From contig CAJTSV010000014.1 of assembly GCA_910579075.1 (NCBI GenBank), positions 1 to 40,063 of the forward strand: a stretch of DNA of 40,063 nt. Reading direction: 5' to 3'. The translations under genes and the position numbers were made by a program. Under the pieces are notes generated by a model. The model saw only the letters and a program-made list of their open reading frames with translations, had not been told where the DNA came from and made no database searches. Within the stretch, counting starts at the first letter, position 1. Every line of letters starts with the position of its first letter. This document shows, piece by piece, positions 28,924 through 36,971 of the stretch. This DNA is from an uncultured Eubacterium sp. (lineage in GTDB: Bacteria; Bacillota; Clostridia; Lachnospirales; Lachnospiraceae).

Positions 28924-30342
28924 TTATGCCTGTGGCTTCAGGTTAAAACCGAAATATCTGACAGCGTTGTTATAGCATATGCCTTTTACGATTTCTGCGA
29001 GCGTATCGTAGTCAGCCGGGTATTCCCCGTTTTCTACCCATGTGCCAAGCAGGTCGCATAAAATCCGGCGGAAATAATCATGTCTTGTGTAAGACAGGAA
29101 GCTTCTGGAATCCGTCAGCATTCCTACAAAGCCGGACAGATTGCCGAGGTTTGCAAGGGAAATCATCTGGTCCTGCATGCCTGTCTTATGGTCATTGAAC
29201 CACCATGCGGAGCCCTGCTGGATTTTGGCAACGGCTGTGGAATCCTGGAAGCATCCAAGAATTGTGCCGATAGCCTGGTTATCGTTCGGGTTCAGGCTGT
29301 ATATAATTGTTTTTGGAAGCCCGCCGGTCTGAATCAGTGCGTTTAAGAAATCTGCAATTTCAGAAGACGGCGCGTAATTATTGATGCAGTCAAAGCCGGT
29401 GTCCGGGCCGAGGCGGTCGTACATTGCCGTATTGTTGTCGCGCTTGCAGCCATAATGGAGCTGCATAACCCAGCCGCGTTTTGTGTATTCCCGGCCGCAG
29501 AAAATCATAAATGCAGTCTTGTATTTTAATTCTTCTTCCCTGGAAAGGCTGTTTCCTGCAAGGCGTTTTGCAAAGGCGGACTCGATTTCTTCGTCACTGG
29601 CAGGTGTATACATGACATATTCCAGCCCGTGGTCAGATACGGAGCAGCCCATGGAAGCAAAGAAATCCATGCGGACTGACAGAGCTTTCTTTAAATCGGC
29701 AAAGGTATGGACTGCAATGCCGCTGGCATCGGATAAGGATGCGATGTATTCGGTAAATGCAGGCTTTTCAATGTTCATGGCCTTATCCGGACGCCATGCC
29801 GGAAGCACCTGTACGTCAAAGGAAGCATCTTCCGCAATTTTTTTGTGCCATTCCAGAGAATCCACAGGGTCGTCTGTCGTGCAGATTAATGTAACATTGG
29901 ACTGTTTAATCAGGCTGCGCACGGACATGGAAGGCTCGGCCAGCTTCTGATTGCACAGATTCCATACTTCTTCGCCGGTCTTTTTATTTAAGACACCGTG
30001 ATAGCCGAAATATTTCTGCAATTCCAGATGAGACCAGTGAAACAGCGGATTGCCAATCGCCTTGCCGATGCATTCCGCCCACTTTAAAAATTTCTCTTTG
30101 TCCGGCGCGTCTCCGGTAATATAGCGTTCTTCCACGCCGCAGGAGCGCATAAAGCGCCATTTGTAGTGGTCGCCGCCAAGCCATACCTGGGTGATGTTTT
30201 CAAACTGGCGGTCTTCGTAAATTTCCTGCGGATTGATATGGCAGTGGTAATCCAGAACCGGCGTGCCGGCCGCATTGTCGAAATAGAGCTTCTGTGCGGT
30301 GTCTGTGGAGAGCAGGAAGTTTTTGTCCATAAATTGTTTCAT
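28924..30342 (-). CDS. uxaC: Glucuronate/galacturonate isomerase
   Basis: A 472-residue amidohydrolase-fold enzyme that isomerises D-glucuronate to D-fructuronate and D-galacturonate to D-tagaturonate. The metal-site motif LDYHCHINPQEI lies near residue 30, followed by TQVWLGGDHYKWRFMRSCGV, LICTTDDPVDSLEWH, VLPAWRPDK, and MLTDSRSFLSYTRHDYFRR near the end. The length matches the family. It follows lacI by 39 bp on the same strand. The next steps (uxaB/uxuB oxidoreductases and uxaA/uxuA dehydratases) are absent here, but the KDG kinases and aldolase nearby complete the path. Confidence 0.96.
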   Translation of the reverse strand: MKQFMDKNFLLSTDTAQKLYFDNAAGTPVLDYHCHINPQEIYEDRQFENITQVWLGGDHYKWRFMRSCGVEERYITGDAPDKEKFLKWAECIGKAIGNPLFHWSHLELQKYFGYHGVLNKKTGEEVWNLCNQKLAEPSMSVRSLIKQSNVTLICTTDDPVDSLEWHKKIAEDASFDVQVLPAWRPDKAMNIEKPAFTEYIASLSDASGIAVHTFADLKKALSVRMDFFASMGCSVSDHGLEYVMYTPASDEEIESAFAKRLAGNSLSREEELKYKTAFMIFCGREYTKRGWVMQLHYGCKRDNNTAMYDRLGPDTGFDCINNYAPSSEIADFLNALIQTGGLPKTIIYSLNPNDNQAIGTILGCFQDSTAVAKIQQGSAWWFNDHKTGMQDQMISLANLGNLSGFVGMLTDSRSFLSYTRHDYFRRILCDLLGTWVENGEYPADYDTLAEIVKGICYNNAVRYFGFNLKPQA

Positions 30343-30381
30343 GATTTTCCCTCTTTCTTTATTTGATTATATAATAGCTTG

Positions 30382-31398
30382 CTAAAACCGTGTCGTTTCG
30401 CGCCTGACCAGGCTGCCGGAAAAAATGGATTTTTTCGGCATGCTTTCTCCTGCGAGCACATGCAGCATTGTATGCACGAGCTGGCGGACCAGGGTTTCCA
30501 GCCGGGTGTCCACCGAGGTCAGCTCCGGCGTGCAGCAGGCGGCCAGAAAGGGATTGTTGCAGCCGATAACGGAAAAATCCTGCGGAATGCGCAGTCCGCG
30601 GCGCTGGGCATATTTAATGGCGCCAACGGCAAGCGAGTCATCCGAAGCAATCACGCCGCCAAATAACGTGCCGCTGTCGGCAGTCCGTTCTAAAAAATCT
30701 GCAATTTCTGCAGGTTCGTCGCGCGGCCCGCTGTAAAAGCAAAGGTGTGCTTCCAGGTCTGCTGCGCTTTTTTCCCGGAGGGCGTCTTCGATGCCTTTGC
30801 GCTTGCGCATGCCGCTGTAGGAGCATGTATTATACAGGTACAAAATATCATGGATTCCGGAACGCAGCATCGCGGCTGCTGCTTCATACATGGCTGTATG
30901 GTCGTCACAGAGCGTGCTGTAGACGTTCGGGTGGTCGTATGCTGCATTTAAAAGCAGAACCGGCACTTCCTCTGCTGCTTCGGCAATACAGGCGTTGTCT
31001 GCTTCTATGGGAGCAACAAAATGAGAGCCTGCCAGAATAATGCTGTCTACTTTTTTGGAAAGAATCAGGCTTAAGTATTTTTTGCGCATATCCAGATTAT
31101 ATCCAGTACAGCATAAAAGCGCTTCGTAACCGTTTGCCTGCAGTTCCTGTTCTAATAAGTATACGGCTTTTGCCTGGTACAGGTCGGAAGAATCTGCACA
31201 CAGGATGCCGACGGTCTTAATCGAATTTAATCCCATGCCGCGTGCAAATGCATTTGGCGTATAGTCATACTGGCGGATAATATCCAAAACCTTTTTCTTT
31301 GTGGAAGGCCTGACATTTCCGCTTCCATTGATTACACGGGAGACGGTGGCAATCGATACGCCTGCTTTTTGTGAGATATCATAAATCGTTATTGCCAT
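30382..31398 (-). CDS. LacI-family transcriptional regulator
   Basis: A 338-residue repressor type. The N-terminal helix-turn-helix and hinge read TIYDISQKAGVSIATVSRVI then NGSGNVRPSTKKKVLDIIRQ. The periplasmic-binding-like effector domain covers about 60-335 (KTVGILCADSSDLYQAKAVY, GVIASDDSLAVGAIKYAQRR). ATG 31398 is preceded by AGGTG; GTG 31407 is possible but lacks a site. As the gene just upstream of uxaC in one transcript, it probably controls uronate catabolism in response to a pathway sugar acid (inference). A candidate operator lies in its own leader. Confidence 0.93.
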   Translation of the reverse strand: MAITIYDISQKAGVSIATVSRVINGSGNVRPSTKKKVLDIIRQYDYTPNAFARGMGLNSIKTVGILCADSSDLYQAKAVYLLEQELQANGYEALLCCTGYNLDMRKKYLSLILSKKVDSIILAGSHFVAPIEADNACIAEAAEEVPVLLLNAAYDHPNVYSTLCDDHTAMYEAAAAMLRSGIHDILYLYNTCSYSGMRKRKGIEDALREKSAADLEAHLCFYSGPRDEPAEIADFLERTADSGTLFGGVIASDDSLAVGAIKYAQRRGLRIPQDFSVIGCNNPFLAACCTPELTSVDTRLETLVRQLVHTMLHVLAGESMPKKSIFSGSLVRRETTRF

Positions 31399-31512
31399 AA
31401 TTATCACCTGTGCGGAAGAAAAGCCGGGAGAGCAGCTTTGTATGGCTGCACAAAATTATTGCCGGATGTCTGTGCAGAATGGGAAATCTGCACAAGCCTT
31501 GCAGCATATACT

Positions 31513-31528
31513 TTGTAAGCAGTTACAA
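31513..31528. promoter_or_regulatory. LacI/CcpA-type operator before the lacI-uxaC operon
   Basis: TTGTAA-GCAG-TTACAA is a 16-bp inverted repeat just downstream of the likely start point. It matches 12 of 14 positions of the cre consensus TGWAARCGYTWNCW, so either the LacI protein itself or CcpA could bind. Confidence 0.5.
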
Positions 31529-31542
31529 GTAAAATTGAATTT

Positions 31543-31571
31543 ATTATACATGATGACGGGAAAGAAAGCAA
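31543..31571 (-). promoter_or_regulatory. Promoter of the lacI-uxaC operon
   Basis: Minus-strand TTGCTT, 17-bp spacer and TATAAT (31548-31543), giving a leader of about 135 nt. The -35 is weak. Confidence 0.55.
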
Positions 31572-31590
31572 GCAGAAAATCAAAGAATCA

Positions 31591-31619
31591 TTGCGGAATT
31601 GGCATATATTTGCTATAAT
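31591..31619 (+). promoter_or_regulatory. Promoter of the acyltransferase gene
   Basis: TTGCGG (31591-31596), 17-bp spacer, TATAAT (31614-31619), 34 bp before the start codon. It is divergent from the lacI promoter. Confidence 0.8.
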
Positions 31620-31653
31620 GCCCCCATACTATACACATAAGGAGAACAGATTT

Positions 31654-32763
31654 ATGACAGACAGGCAGGCAAAACCCCGTAACGGCGCGATTGATTTCTG
31701 GAAGTTTGTTTTTTCCATTATGGTCGTGCAGTTTCATTCTTCCAATATGACCGAGGTAAAAACGACTCCGTTTGTGGGCGCGGCGATTGCGGTGGAATTC
31801 TTTTTTCTTGTATCAGGCTTTCTGATGGCTGCGTCTGTTTCACGTTATCACGAAGACGAAATTGTCGTGGGGCGTGACAGCCGCAGGTTTATGCTGCACA
31901 AAATAAAAGGGCTGTGCCCGGAGATTTTTATCGCATGGGGCATCGGATTTGTGGTGCAGCATATCGCACGCAAAAATGTGACGCCGGCGTCCCTGGCAAA
32001 AGATCTGATGACGGGCGTATGGGACATGTTTTTTTTGCGGGAATCGGGGCTGGAAGGTTTTAAGGCGAATCCGGCAGCGTGGTATATTTCGGCGATGCTT
32101 CTGGCAATGCTCGTGCTGATTCCGCTGTTTTTAAAAAACAGGGATGTTTTTGTCAATGTATGGGCGCCGGTGCTTGCCATTGCGGCGCTTGGGTACCTTT
32201 CAAAAAATGTCGGGGACCTGCGCGGGCCGACGGACTGGCTGGGGCTGTGCTATAAGGGCTGGCTGCGGGCAGTCGGGGAGCTGTGCATGGGCGTTATCTG
32301 CTGGGGCATCTGCCAGAAGATAAAGAATCTGCCGTATACAAGGCTGGCGCGGCTGCTTTTGACGATGCTGGAGCTTTTCTGCTATCTGGGCGTGATTGCA
32401 TGGTCCTATGAACACAAGGGCTCCCAGATGGACTTTGTCATGCTGCTGCTGTTTGCCATAGGGGTCGTCGTGACGTTCAGCGGGCAGAGCCTGCTTTCAT
32501 CCGTTTTTAATAAACCGCTGGTATACTTTCTTGGAAAAATCAGTTTCCCGGTCTATCTGTCGCATAATTACTGGAGCCATGCGCTGCCCCGGATATACCG
32601 CGGACAGACGTATGCACAGCTTTATCCGAAATATGTGGCGGCAGCGGCAGTTACGACAGCTGTGATTTACCTGACAGCTGCATGGCTGCGCAGGATAACG
32701 CCGGGCTTTTTAAGCGGCTGCCGCAGGCTGTTTCTGGAAGACGAAAGCCAGGCGGCCGCATAA
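31654..32763 (+). CDS. Acyltransferase family 3 membrane protein
   Basis: A 369-residue integral membrane protein with about ten helices, of the acyltransferase-3 family (OafA/OpgC type). These proteins transfer acetyl or similar groups to surface glycans on the outer face. Family marks include NGAIDFWKFVFSIMVVQFHS at the start (the conserved His of the first helix), AIAVEFFFLVSGFLMA, and LGKISFPVYLSHNYWSHALP near the end. ATG 31654 has AAGGAG eight bases upstream; the 21 earlier codons cover the promoter. It sits upstream of a two-component system and sulfate-activation genes, so an envelope glycan is a plausible acceptor. Confidence 0.88.
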   Translation: MTDRQAKPRNGAIDFWKFVFSIMVVQFHSSNMTEVKTTPFVGAAIAVEFFFLVSGFLMAASVSRYHEDEIVVGRDSRRFMLHKIKGLCPEIFIAWGIGFVVQHIARKNVTPASLAKDLMTGVWDMFFLRESGLEGFKANPAAWYISAMLLAMLVLIPLFLKNRDVFVNVWAPVLAIAALGYLSKNVGDLRGPTDWLGLCYKGWLRAVGELCMGVICWGICQKIKNLPYTRLARLLLTMLELFCYLGVIAWSYEHKGSQMDFVMLLLFAIGVVVTFSGQSLLSSVFNKPLVYFLGKISFPVYLSHNYWSHALPRIYRGQTYAQLYPKYVAAAAVTTAVIYLTAAWLRRITPGFLSGCRRLFLEDESQAAA

Positions 32764-32873
32764 AAGCAGACGGGCCCGGGTGTCTGCAGGAAAGAAGCCG
32801 GAAACTGGGCGGCTGCGGATAAAAGGGGCCAGATGGCTGCGGGGAACAGAAACGTGCAGAGGAAATATGGTGT

Positions 32874-33548
32874 ATGAAAATACTGGTAGTTGAAGATGAA
32901 AAGGATATGAACCGCATTATTAAAAAGGAACTGGAATCGGAAGGATATCTGGTGGATGTGTGTTATGACGGGGAAAGCGCCTATGATTTTCTGACGATGG
33001 AAGAATACGACGGGGCGATTCTGGATGTCATGCTTCCGATAATGAACGGGTTTGAGGTTTTGAAAAAGGCCCGCAGCAAGGGAATCCAGACACCGGTGTT
33101 ATTTTTATCAGCCCGCAGCCATATTGACGATATTGTGGAAGGGCTGGATATCGGTGCGGATGACTATATGGTCAAGCCGTTTGCGTTTCAGGAGCTTTCA
33201 GCCAGGGTGCGGGCGATGACGCGCAAAAAAGCGGGCGTGCGTGAAAATATTTACCGGTGCGGGGAGCTTTCGGTAGACTGCAATGAGCATGTGGTCAGGC
33301 GCGGCGGGGATATCATCAGCCTTTCGCCGAAGGAGTTTTCCGTGCTGCTTTATTTGATACGCAATCAGAATATTGTCGTATCAAGGGAGCAGATAGAAGC
33401 AAATATCTGGGATATGGACCATGACAGCTATTCGAATGTCATTGATGTCTATATCCGTTATCTGCGTAAAAAAATTGACGACCCATATGAAGTAAAAATG
33501 ATTCAGACTGTCAGAGGGGTGGGATATGTATTAAGGCCGGGAGAATAA
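32874..33548 (+). CDS. OmpR/PhoB-family response regulator
   Basis: A 224-residue regulator. The receiver domain spans 1-118 with pocket E7-D8-E9, phospho-accepting Asp51 in AILDVMLPIMNG, and the Lys of DYMVKPFAFQEL. The winged-helix DNA-binding domain spans about 128-222 (SLSPKEFSVLLYLIRNQNIV, YIRYLRKKIDD, IQTVRGVGYVL). It is followed five bases later by its kinase. The ribosome site is weak, with GAGG about 12 nt upstream of the ATG. Confidence 0.94.
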   Translation: MKILVVEDEKDMNRIIKKELESEGYLVDVCYDGESAYDFLTMEEYDGAILDVMLPIMNGFEVLKKARSKGIQTPVLFLSARSHIDDIVEGLDIGADDYMVKPFAFQELSARVRAMTRKKAGVRENIYRCGELSVDCNEHVVRRGGDIISLSPKEFSVLLYLIRNQNIVVSREQIEANIWDMDHDSYSNVIDVYIRYLRKKIDDPYEVKMIQTVRGVGYVLRPGE

Positions 33549-33553
33549 AACAG

Positions 33554-34912
33554 GTGTCTATCGGGCACCATATCCTGCAGCTGCTCATTACCGTGTTTGC
33601 GGTTATGGCATCCGTCATGTTTGGATTTGTGCATATTCTGGCAAATGCGGCGGCAGAATATGATATACGCAAAAATCTGGAACGGGAAGTGTTTGAAAAC
33701 CTGAACAAAATATCGCCGGGAAAAGACGGACAGCTTGTATATGAGGATTCCTTTGTTCATGAAAAAGGAGATATTCATTTTGTTGTGCTGGACAATGATG
33801 GAAATGTACTGTCCGGAAAATATCCGGAGGGATGTCCCGGGAATATAAAATTGAACCAGAAAAAACTGCGCCAGATACCGGCAGGCAGGGAAATTTTTTT
33901 TGTACGGGATGTACGCAAGCGCCTGGGAAAGGGCTGGCGAATCTGCCTGCGCGCGATTGTGCGCAAGTCTGACACGTACAGCCGTTACCAGACTCTGGAA
34001 ACACTGGCATATATCTGCATTATTGTTATTTTTTTAATCGCGATTGCAGGCGGCTGGCTGCTGTCCAGGCGCATATCGGATTCGCTGAAGGATATGTGCA
34101 AATCAGCGGAAGCAGTCGGCAGGCATATGAATATGTCCGGGAGGATGGAATATAATGGAAGGCTTTATGAGCTTTCGGTGCTGGCACAGGCGAATAACCG
34201 GATGCTCGACCGGCTGGAAGAAACGTTCCGCCAGCAGGAGCAGTTTACGTCGGATGTGGCACATGAACTGCGCACGCCGATTGCGGTCATGACGGCACAG
34301 TGCCAGTATGCGCACGGAAAGACGGTCAGCAGGGAGGATTACCAGGAAGCCTTTGAGGTCATCGAACGCCAGTCTTATAAGGTGAACGCTATTATTTCAA
34401 GGCTGTTAGAGCTGTCCAGGCTGGACCATGGACGAGTGTCCATTCAGAAGGAAGATACGGACCTGCCGGAGATTGTACAGTCCGTCTGCGAAGATATGCA
34501 GATGAAATCCGGCGACCGTTTAAAAATCGAATTAAAGCTTGCAGAAGCCCGGACGGTAGGAGATATCGGCCTTGTGATGATAGCTATCCAGAATCTGCTG
34601 ACAAATGCGGTTAAATACAGCGCGGAAGGAAGCATAACAGTGGTTGAAACCGGAATCCGGGACGGCATGGCGTTTGTGTCGGTGAAAGACCACGGCGAGG
34701 GAATCAGCGAGGAGAACATGCAGCATATTTTCAAGCGGTTTTATAAAACGGATAAGTCCAGGAATTCGGAAGGATTTGGCCTGGGACTTCCGCTGGCTAT
34801 GAAAATTGCGCAGAAGCACGGCGGCACGATACTGGCAGAAAGCAGAATCGGGGAAGGCAGCCGGTTTACCCTGCTGCTGCCGGTGGTGCAGGAATCTTTC
34901 GCTGAAGCATAA
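33554..34912 (+). CDS. Sensor histidine kinase
   Basis: A 452-residue kinase. Helices lie at about 8-30 and 150-172 and enclose an extracellular sensor domain of about 115 residues. A HAMP-like linker (RRISDSLKDMCKSAEAVGRH) follows. The phosphoacceptor box is FTSDVAHELRTPIAVM, the N-box QNLLTNAVKYSAEGS, with DHGEGIS and GFGLGLPLAMKIA. The start is GTG 33554 with GGGAG ten bases upstream; no ATG is available. The partner is the preceding OmpR regulator. The sensed signal is unknown. Confidence 0.93.
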   Translation: MSIGHHILQLLITVFAVMASVMFGFVHILANAAAEYDIRKNLEREVFENLNKISPGKDGQLVYEDSFVHEKGDIHFVVLDNDGNVLSGKYPEGCPGNIKLNQKKLRQIPAGREIFFVRDVRKRLGKGWRICLRAIVRKSDTYSRYQTLETLAYICIIVIFLIAIAGGWLLSRRISDSLKDMCKSAEAVGRHMNMSGRMEYNGRLYELSVLAQANNRMLDRLEETFRQQEQFTSDVAHELRTPIAVMTAQCQYAHGKTVSREDYQEAFEVIERQSYKVNAIISRLLELSRLDHGRVSIQKEDTDLPEIVQSVCEDMQMKSGDRLKIELKLAEARTVGDIGLVMIAIQNLLTNAVKYSAEGSITVVETGIRDGMAFVSVKDHGEGISEENMQHIFKRFYKTDKSRNSEGFGLGLPLAMKIAQKHGGTILAESRIGEGSRFTLLLPVVQESFAEA

Positions 34913-34947
34913 CGAAGGCGTTTGCATAAAGAAAGGAAGAATACACA

Positions 34948-35550
34948 ATGAAGCAGCATACAGCGCAGCATCTTACATGGCATCAGATGGAAATCACGCG
35001 TGACAGGCGGGAACAGCAGCTGGGGCAGAAAGCAGTAACAATCTGGCTGACCGGACTGTCCGGTTCGGGAAAGTCGACGCTTGCAAATGCGCTCGAGCAG
35101 TATCTGGCGGCACACGGAAAGCATACAATGCTTTTAGACGGGGACAACGTGCGCATGGGATTAAACCGCGACCTCGGCTTTGGCGAAAAGGACCGCATGG
35201 AAAATATCCGGCGCATTGCACAGGTGGCAAAGCTGATGAACGACGCGGGGCTGATTGTGCTGACCTCGTTTATTTCGCCGTACAGAAAAGACCGGGAGAT
35301 GGCGCGTGAGATTATCGGGGGCTGTTTTGTGGAAGTCTATGTCAGCACGCCGCTGGAAGAATGCGAAAGGCGTGATGTCAAAGGGCTGTATAAAGCGGCC
35401 AGAAAAGGCGAGATTGCAGAGTTTACGGGGATTACGAGCGCCTATGAGGCTCCGGACGCGCCACAGGCCGTCATTGATACGAGCGGCAGGAGCATTGGGG
35501 AGTGCGTGGCAGAGCTTGCGGCGGCGCTGGAAGCAAACTGGATAAAATGA
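34948..35550 (+). CDS. cysC: Adenylylsulfate (APS) kinase
   Basis: A 200-residue kinase that phosphorylates APS to PAPS, the universal sulfuryl donor. Walker A is WLTGLSGSGKSTLANAL, followed by LLDGDNVRMGLNRDLGF, the FISPYRKDRE loop, and DVKGLYKAARKGEI-x-x-FTGI, all standard for CysC. The gene is only 35 bp after the kinase and 22 bp before a sulfotransferase, so PAPS made here is probably for sulfating a biomolecule rather than for sulfate assimilation. No ATP sulfurylase (sat or cysDN) or PAPS reductase is in the window. Confidence 0.95.
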   Translation: MKQHTAQHLTWHQMEITRDRREQQLGQKAVTIWLTGLSGSGKSTLANALEQYLAAHGKHTMLLDGDNVRMGLNRDLGFGEKDRMENIRRIAQVAKLMNDAGLIVLTSFISPYRKDREMAREIIGGCFVEVYVSTPLEECERRDVKGLYKAARKGEIAEFTGITSAYEAPDAPQAVIDTSGRSIGECVAELAAALEANWIK

Positions 35551-35572
35551 TTGGAAACGAGAGGGAGAAGGG

Positions 35573-36682
35573 ATGAAAAAAACACTATATGTGCATATTG
35601 GCACAACCAAGACAGGAACAACGGCGATACAGAGCTTTTGTATTGATAACCAGGAAGTGCTGAACAGGCAGGGGTACTGTTATCCGTTATTTCCATACCG
35701 TTATAAGGATGTGTCAGAACGCAGGAACGCCCATTTTCTGGTTGCGGATGCACAGGACGTATCGGGCGGGCATTTCCGGGAAGGAATGGACCAGATCCGC
35801 GGCCTGTTTGAGGAATATCCGAATGTGATTCTTTCCGACGAGGGCATCTGGTCTGCGACCTATGAGCAGCGCATCAGCATGTGGCGGGCCCTGAAAGCAG
35901 AAGCAAAGGAAGCCGGGTTTCGGGTAAAGGTAATTGTTTATCTGCGCCGGCAGGACATGTACCTGATTTCCGGCTGGAACCAGATGGTAAAAAGCGGCAT
36001 CGGCAATGGGGCGGCAAAGCCGTGGAACGATTATGTAAATGACCTGTTATCCATTAATAAAATGAAGTATGCAACGCACCTGAAAAAAATAGCTGCATTC
36101 TGGGGTGCGAAAAATATTACAGTCAGGCGCTTTGAACCGAAGTATTTCTGCGGCGGCTCGATTTATTCGGATTTTTTAAAGACGGTCGGCCTGGAGCTGA
36201 CAGATGAATATCATATTGAGCAGTCCGTGCGCAATGTAAGGCTCGGGGGCAATACGCATGAAATCCAGCGCGTGCTGAACGGCATGCCGGAAATGAATCC
36301 GGCTTACCACAGTTTTTTCCGGCAGGCGCTGCTTTCGTATGCAGACCTTTCGGGAGCGGAATATCCCTGCGAGATGTTTTCGAAGGAAGAAGCAGAAGCT
36401 TTTATGCAGCAGTATGAGGATGAAAACAGGCAGGTGTCCGAGATGTATTTTGACGGGGAGCAGCTGTTTGACATGAGCTGGAAGGATATTCCGAAATGGG
36501 AAAAGGACAATCCGCATATGCAGGACGACCTTATCCGGTTTGTAGGCGCGTGCTGCATGCAGCTTGTGGAAGAAAATAACCAGCTGAAAAAGCGCGTGGA
36601 AAAGCTGGAGGGCAGGCTGTGGAGCCGCGTGCAGCGCGGAAAGAAGCGGCTGTTTCCAGTGATTGGAACGAAAAAGGACTGA
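35573..36682 (+). CDS. Sulfotransferase-like protein
   Basis: A 369-residue protein. The N-terminal LYVHIGTTKTGTTAIQSF is the 5'-phosphosulfate-binding loop of PAPS-dependent sulfotransferases. The 3'-phosphate region may be VKVIVYLRRQDMYLISGWNQ, where the Arg pair and following Ser match the family RxP...S pattern loosely. Residues 325-345 (QLVEENNQLKKRVEKLEG) form a short coiled coil with a basic tail. No signal peptide is seen, so it should act in the cytosol, on a lipid-linked or soluble acceptor. Directly downstream of cysC in a probable operon. The acceptor cannot be read. Family assignment rests on the N-terminal loop plus the cysC partner. Confidence 0.85.
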   Translation: MKKTLYVHIGTTKTGTTAIQSFCIDNQEVLNRQGYCYPLFPYRYKDVSERRNAHFLVADAQDVSGGHFREGMDQIRGLFEEYPNVILSDEGIWSATYEQRISMWRALKAEAKEAGFRVKVIVYLRRQDMYLISGWNQMVKSGIGNGAAKPWNDYVNDLLSINKMKYATHLKKIAAFWGAKNITVRRFEPKYFCGGSIYSDFLKTVGLELTDEYHIEQSVRNVRLGGNTHEIQRVLNGMPEMNPAYHSFFRQALLSYADLSGAEYPCEMFSKEEAEAFMQQYEDENRQVSEMYFDGEQLFDMSWKDIPKWEKDNPHMQDDLIRFVGACCMQLVEENNQLKKRVEKLEGRLWSRVQRGKKRLFPVIGTKKD

Positions 36683-36694
36683 ACGTTTTGTTTT

Positions 36695-36807
36695 GGTTCT
36701 TTCTGAACTCTGGGTATCGTATATTCTCATAATTTGCCGAAAGCCTTTATATTTGCTTGGCAAAGCAAAATGAAATAAACGGAATTACCCAAACATCAGA
36801 AAGAACC
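36695..36807. repeat. 113-bp inverted-repeat element
   Basis: GGTTCTTTCTGA (36695-36706) is the perfect inverse of TCAGAAAGAACC (36796-36807), and GGGTA/TACCC five bases inward also pairs. The interior has TTTGCC...GGCAAA. It is similar in length and layout to the element at 10.75 kb but with unrelated ends. It lies in the 289-bp gap before the PBP gene and may be a MITE-like insertion or the terminator region of the sulfotransferase operon. Confidence 0.65.
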
Positions 36808-36812
36808 TTTGT

Positions 36813-36841
36813 TTTACAAAGCTCCTGTTTTTTGGTATAAT
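36813..36841 (+). promoter_or_regulatory. Promoter of the penicillin-binding protein gene
   Basis: TTTACA (36813-36818), 17-bp spacer, TATAAT (36836-36841), 130 bp before the start codon and just outside the inverted-repeat element. Confidence 0.8.
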
Positions 36842-36971
36842 AGGCACAGATAATTAATCGGAAAAAGTGCGGTAACACAAAAACCGTACAGCCGGGCTGA
36901 TGCTGCACATCCGGAATGCTGCGGATGGTGCCTGCATGGCCCGGACTGTGCGCAGGGTACAGGAGGTTTGC

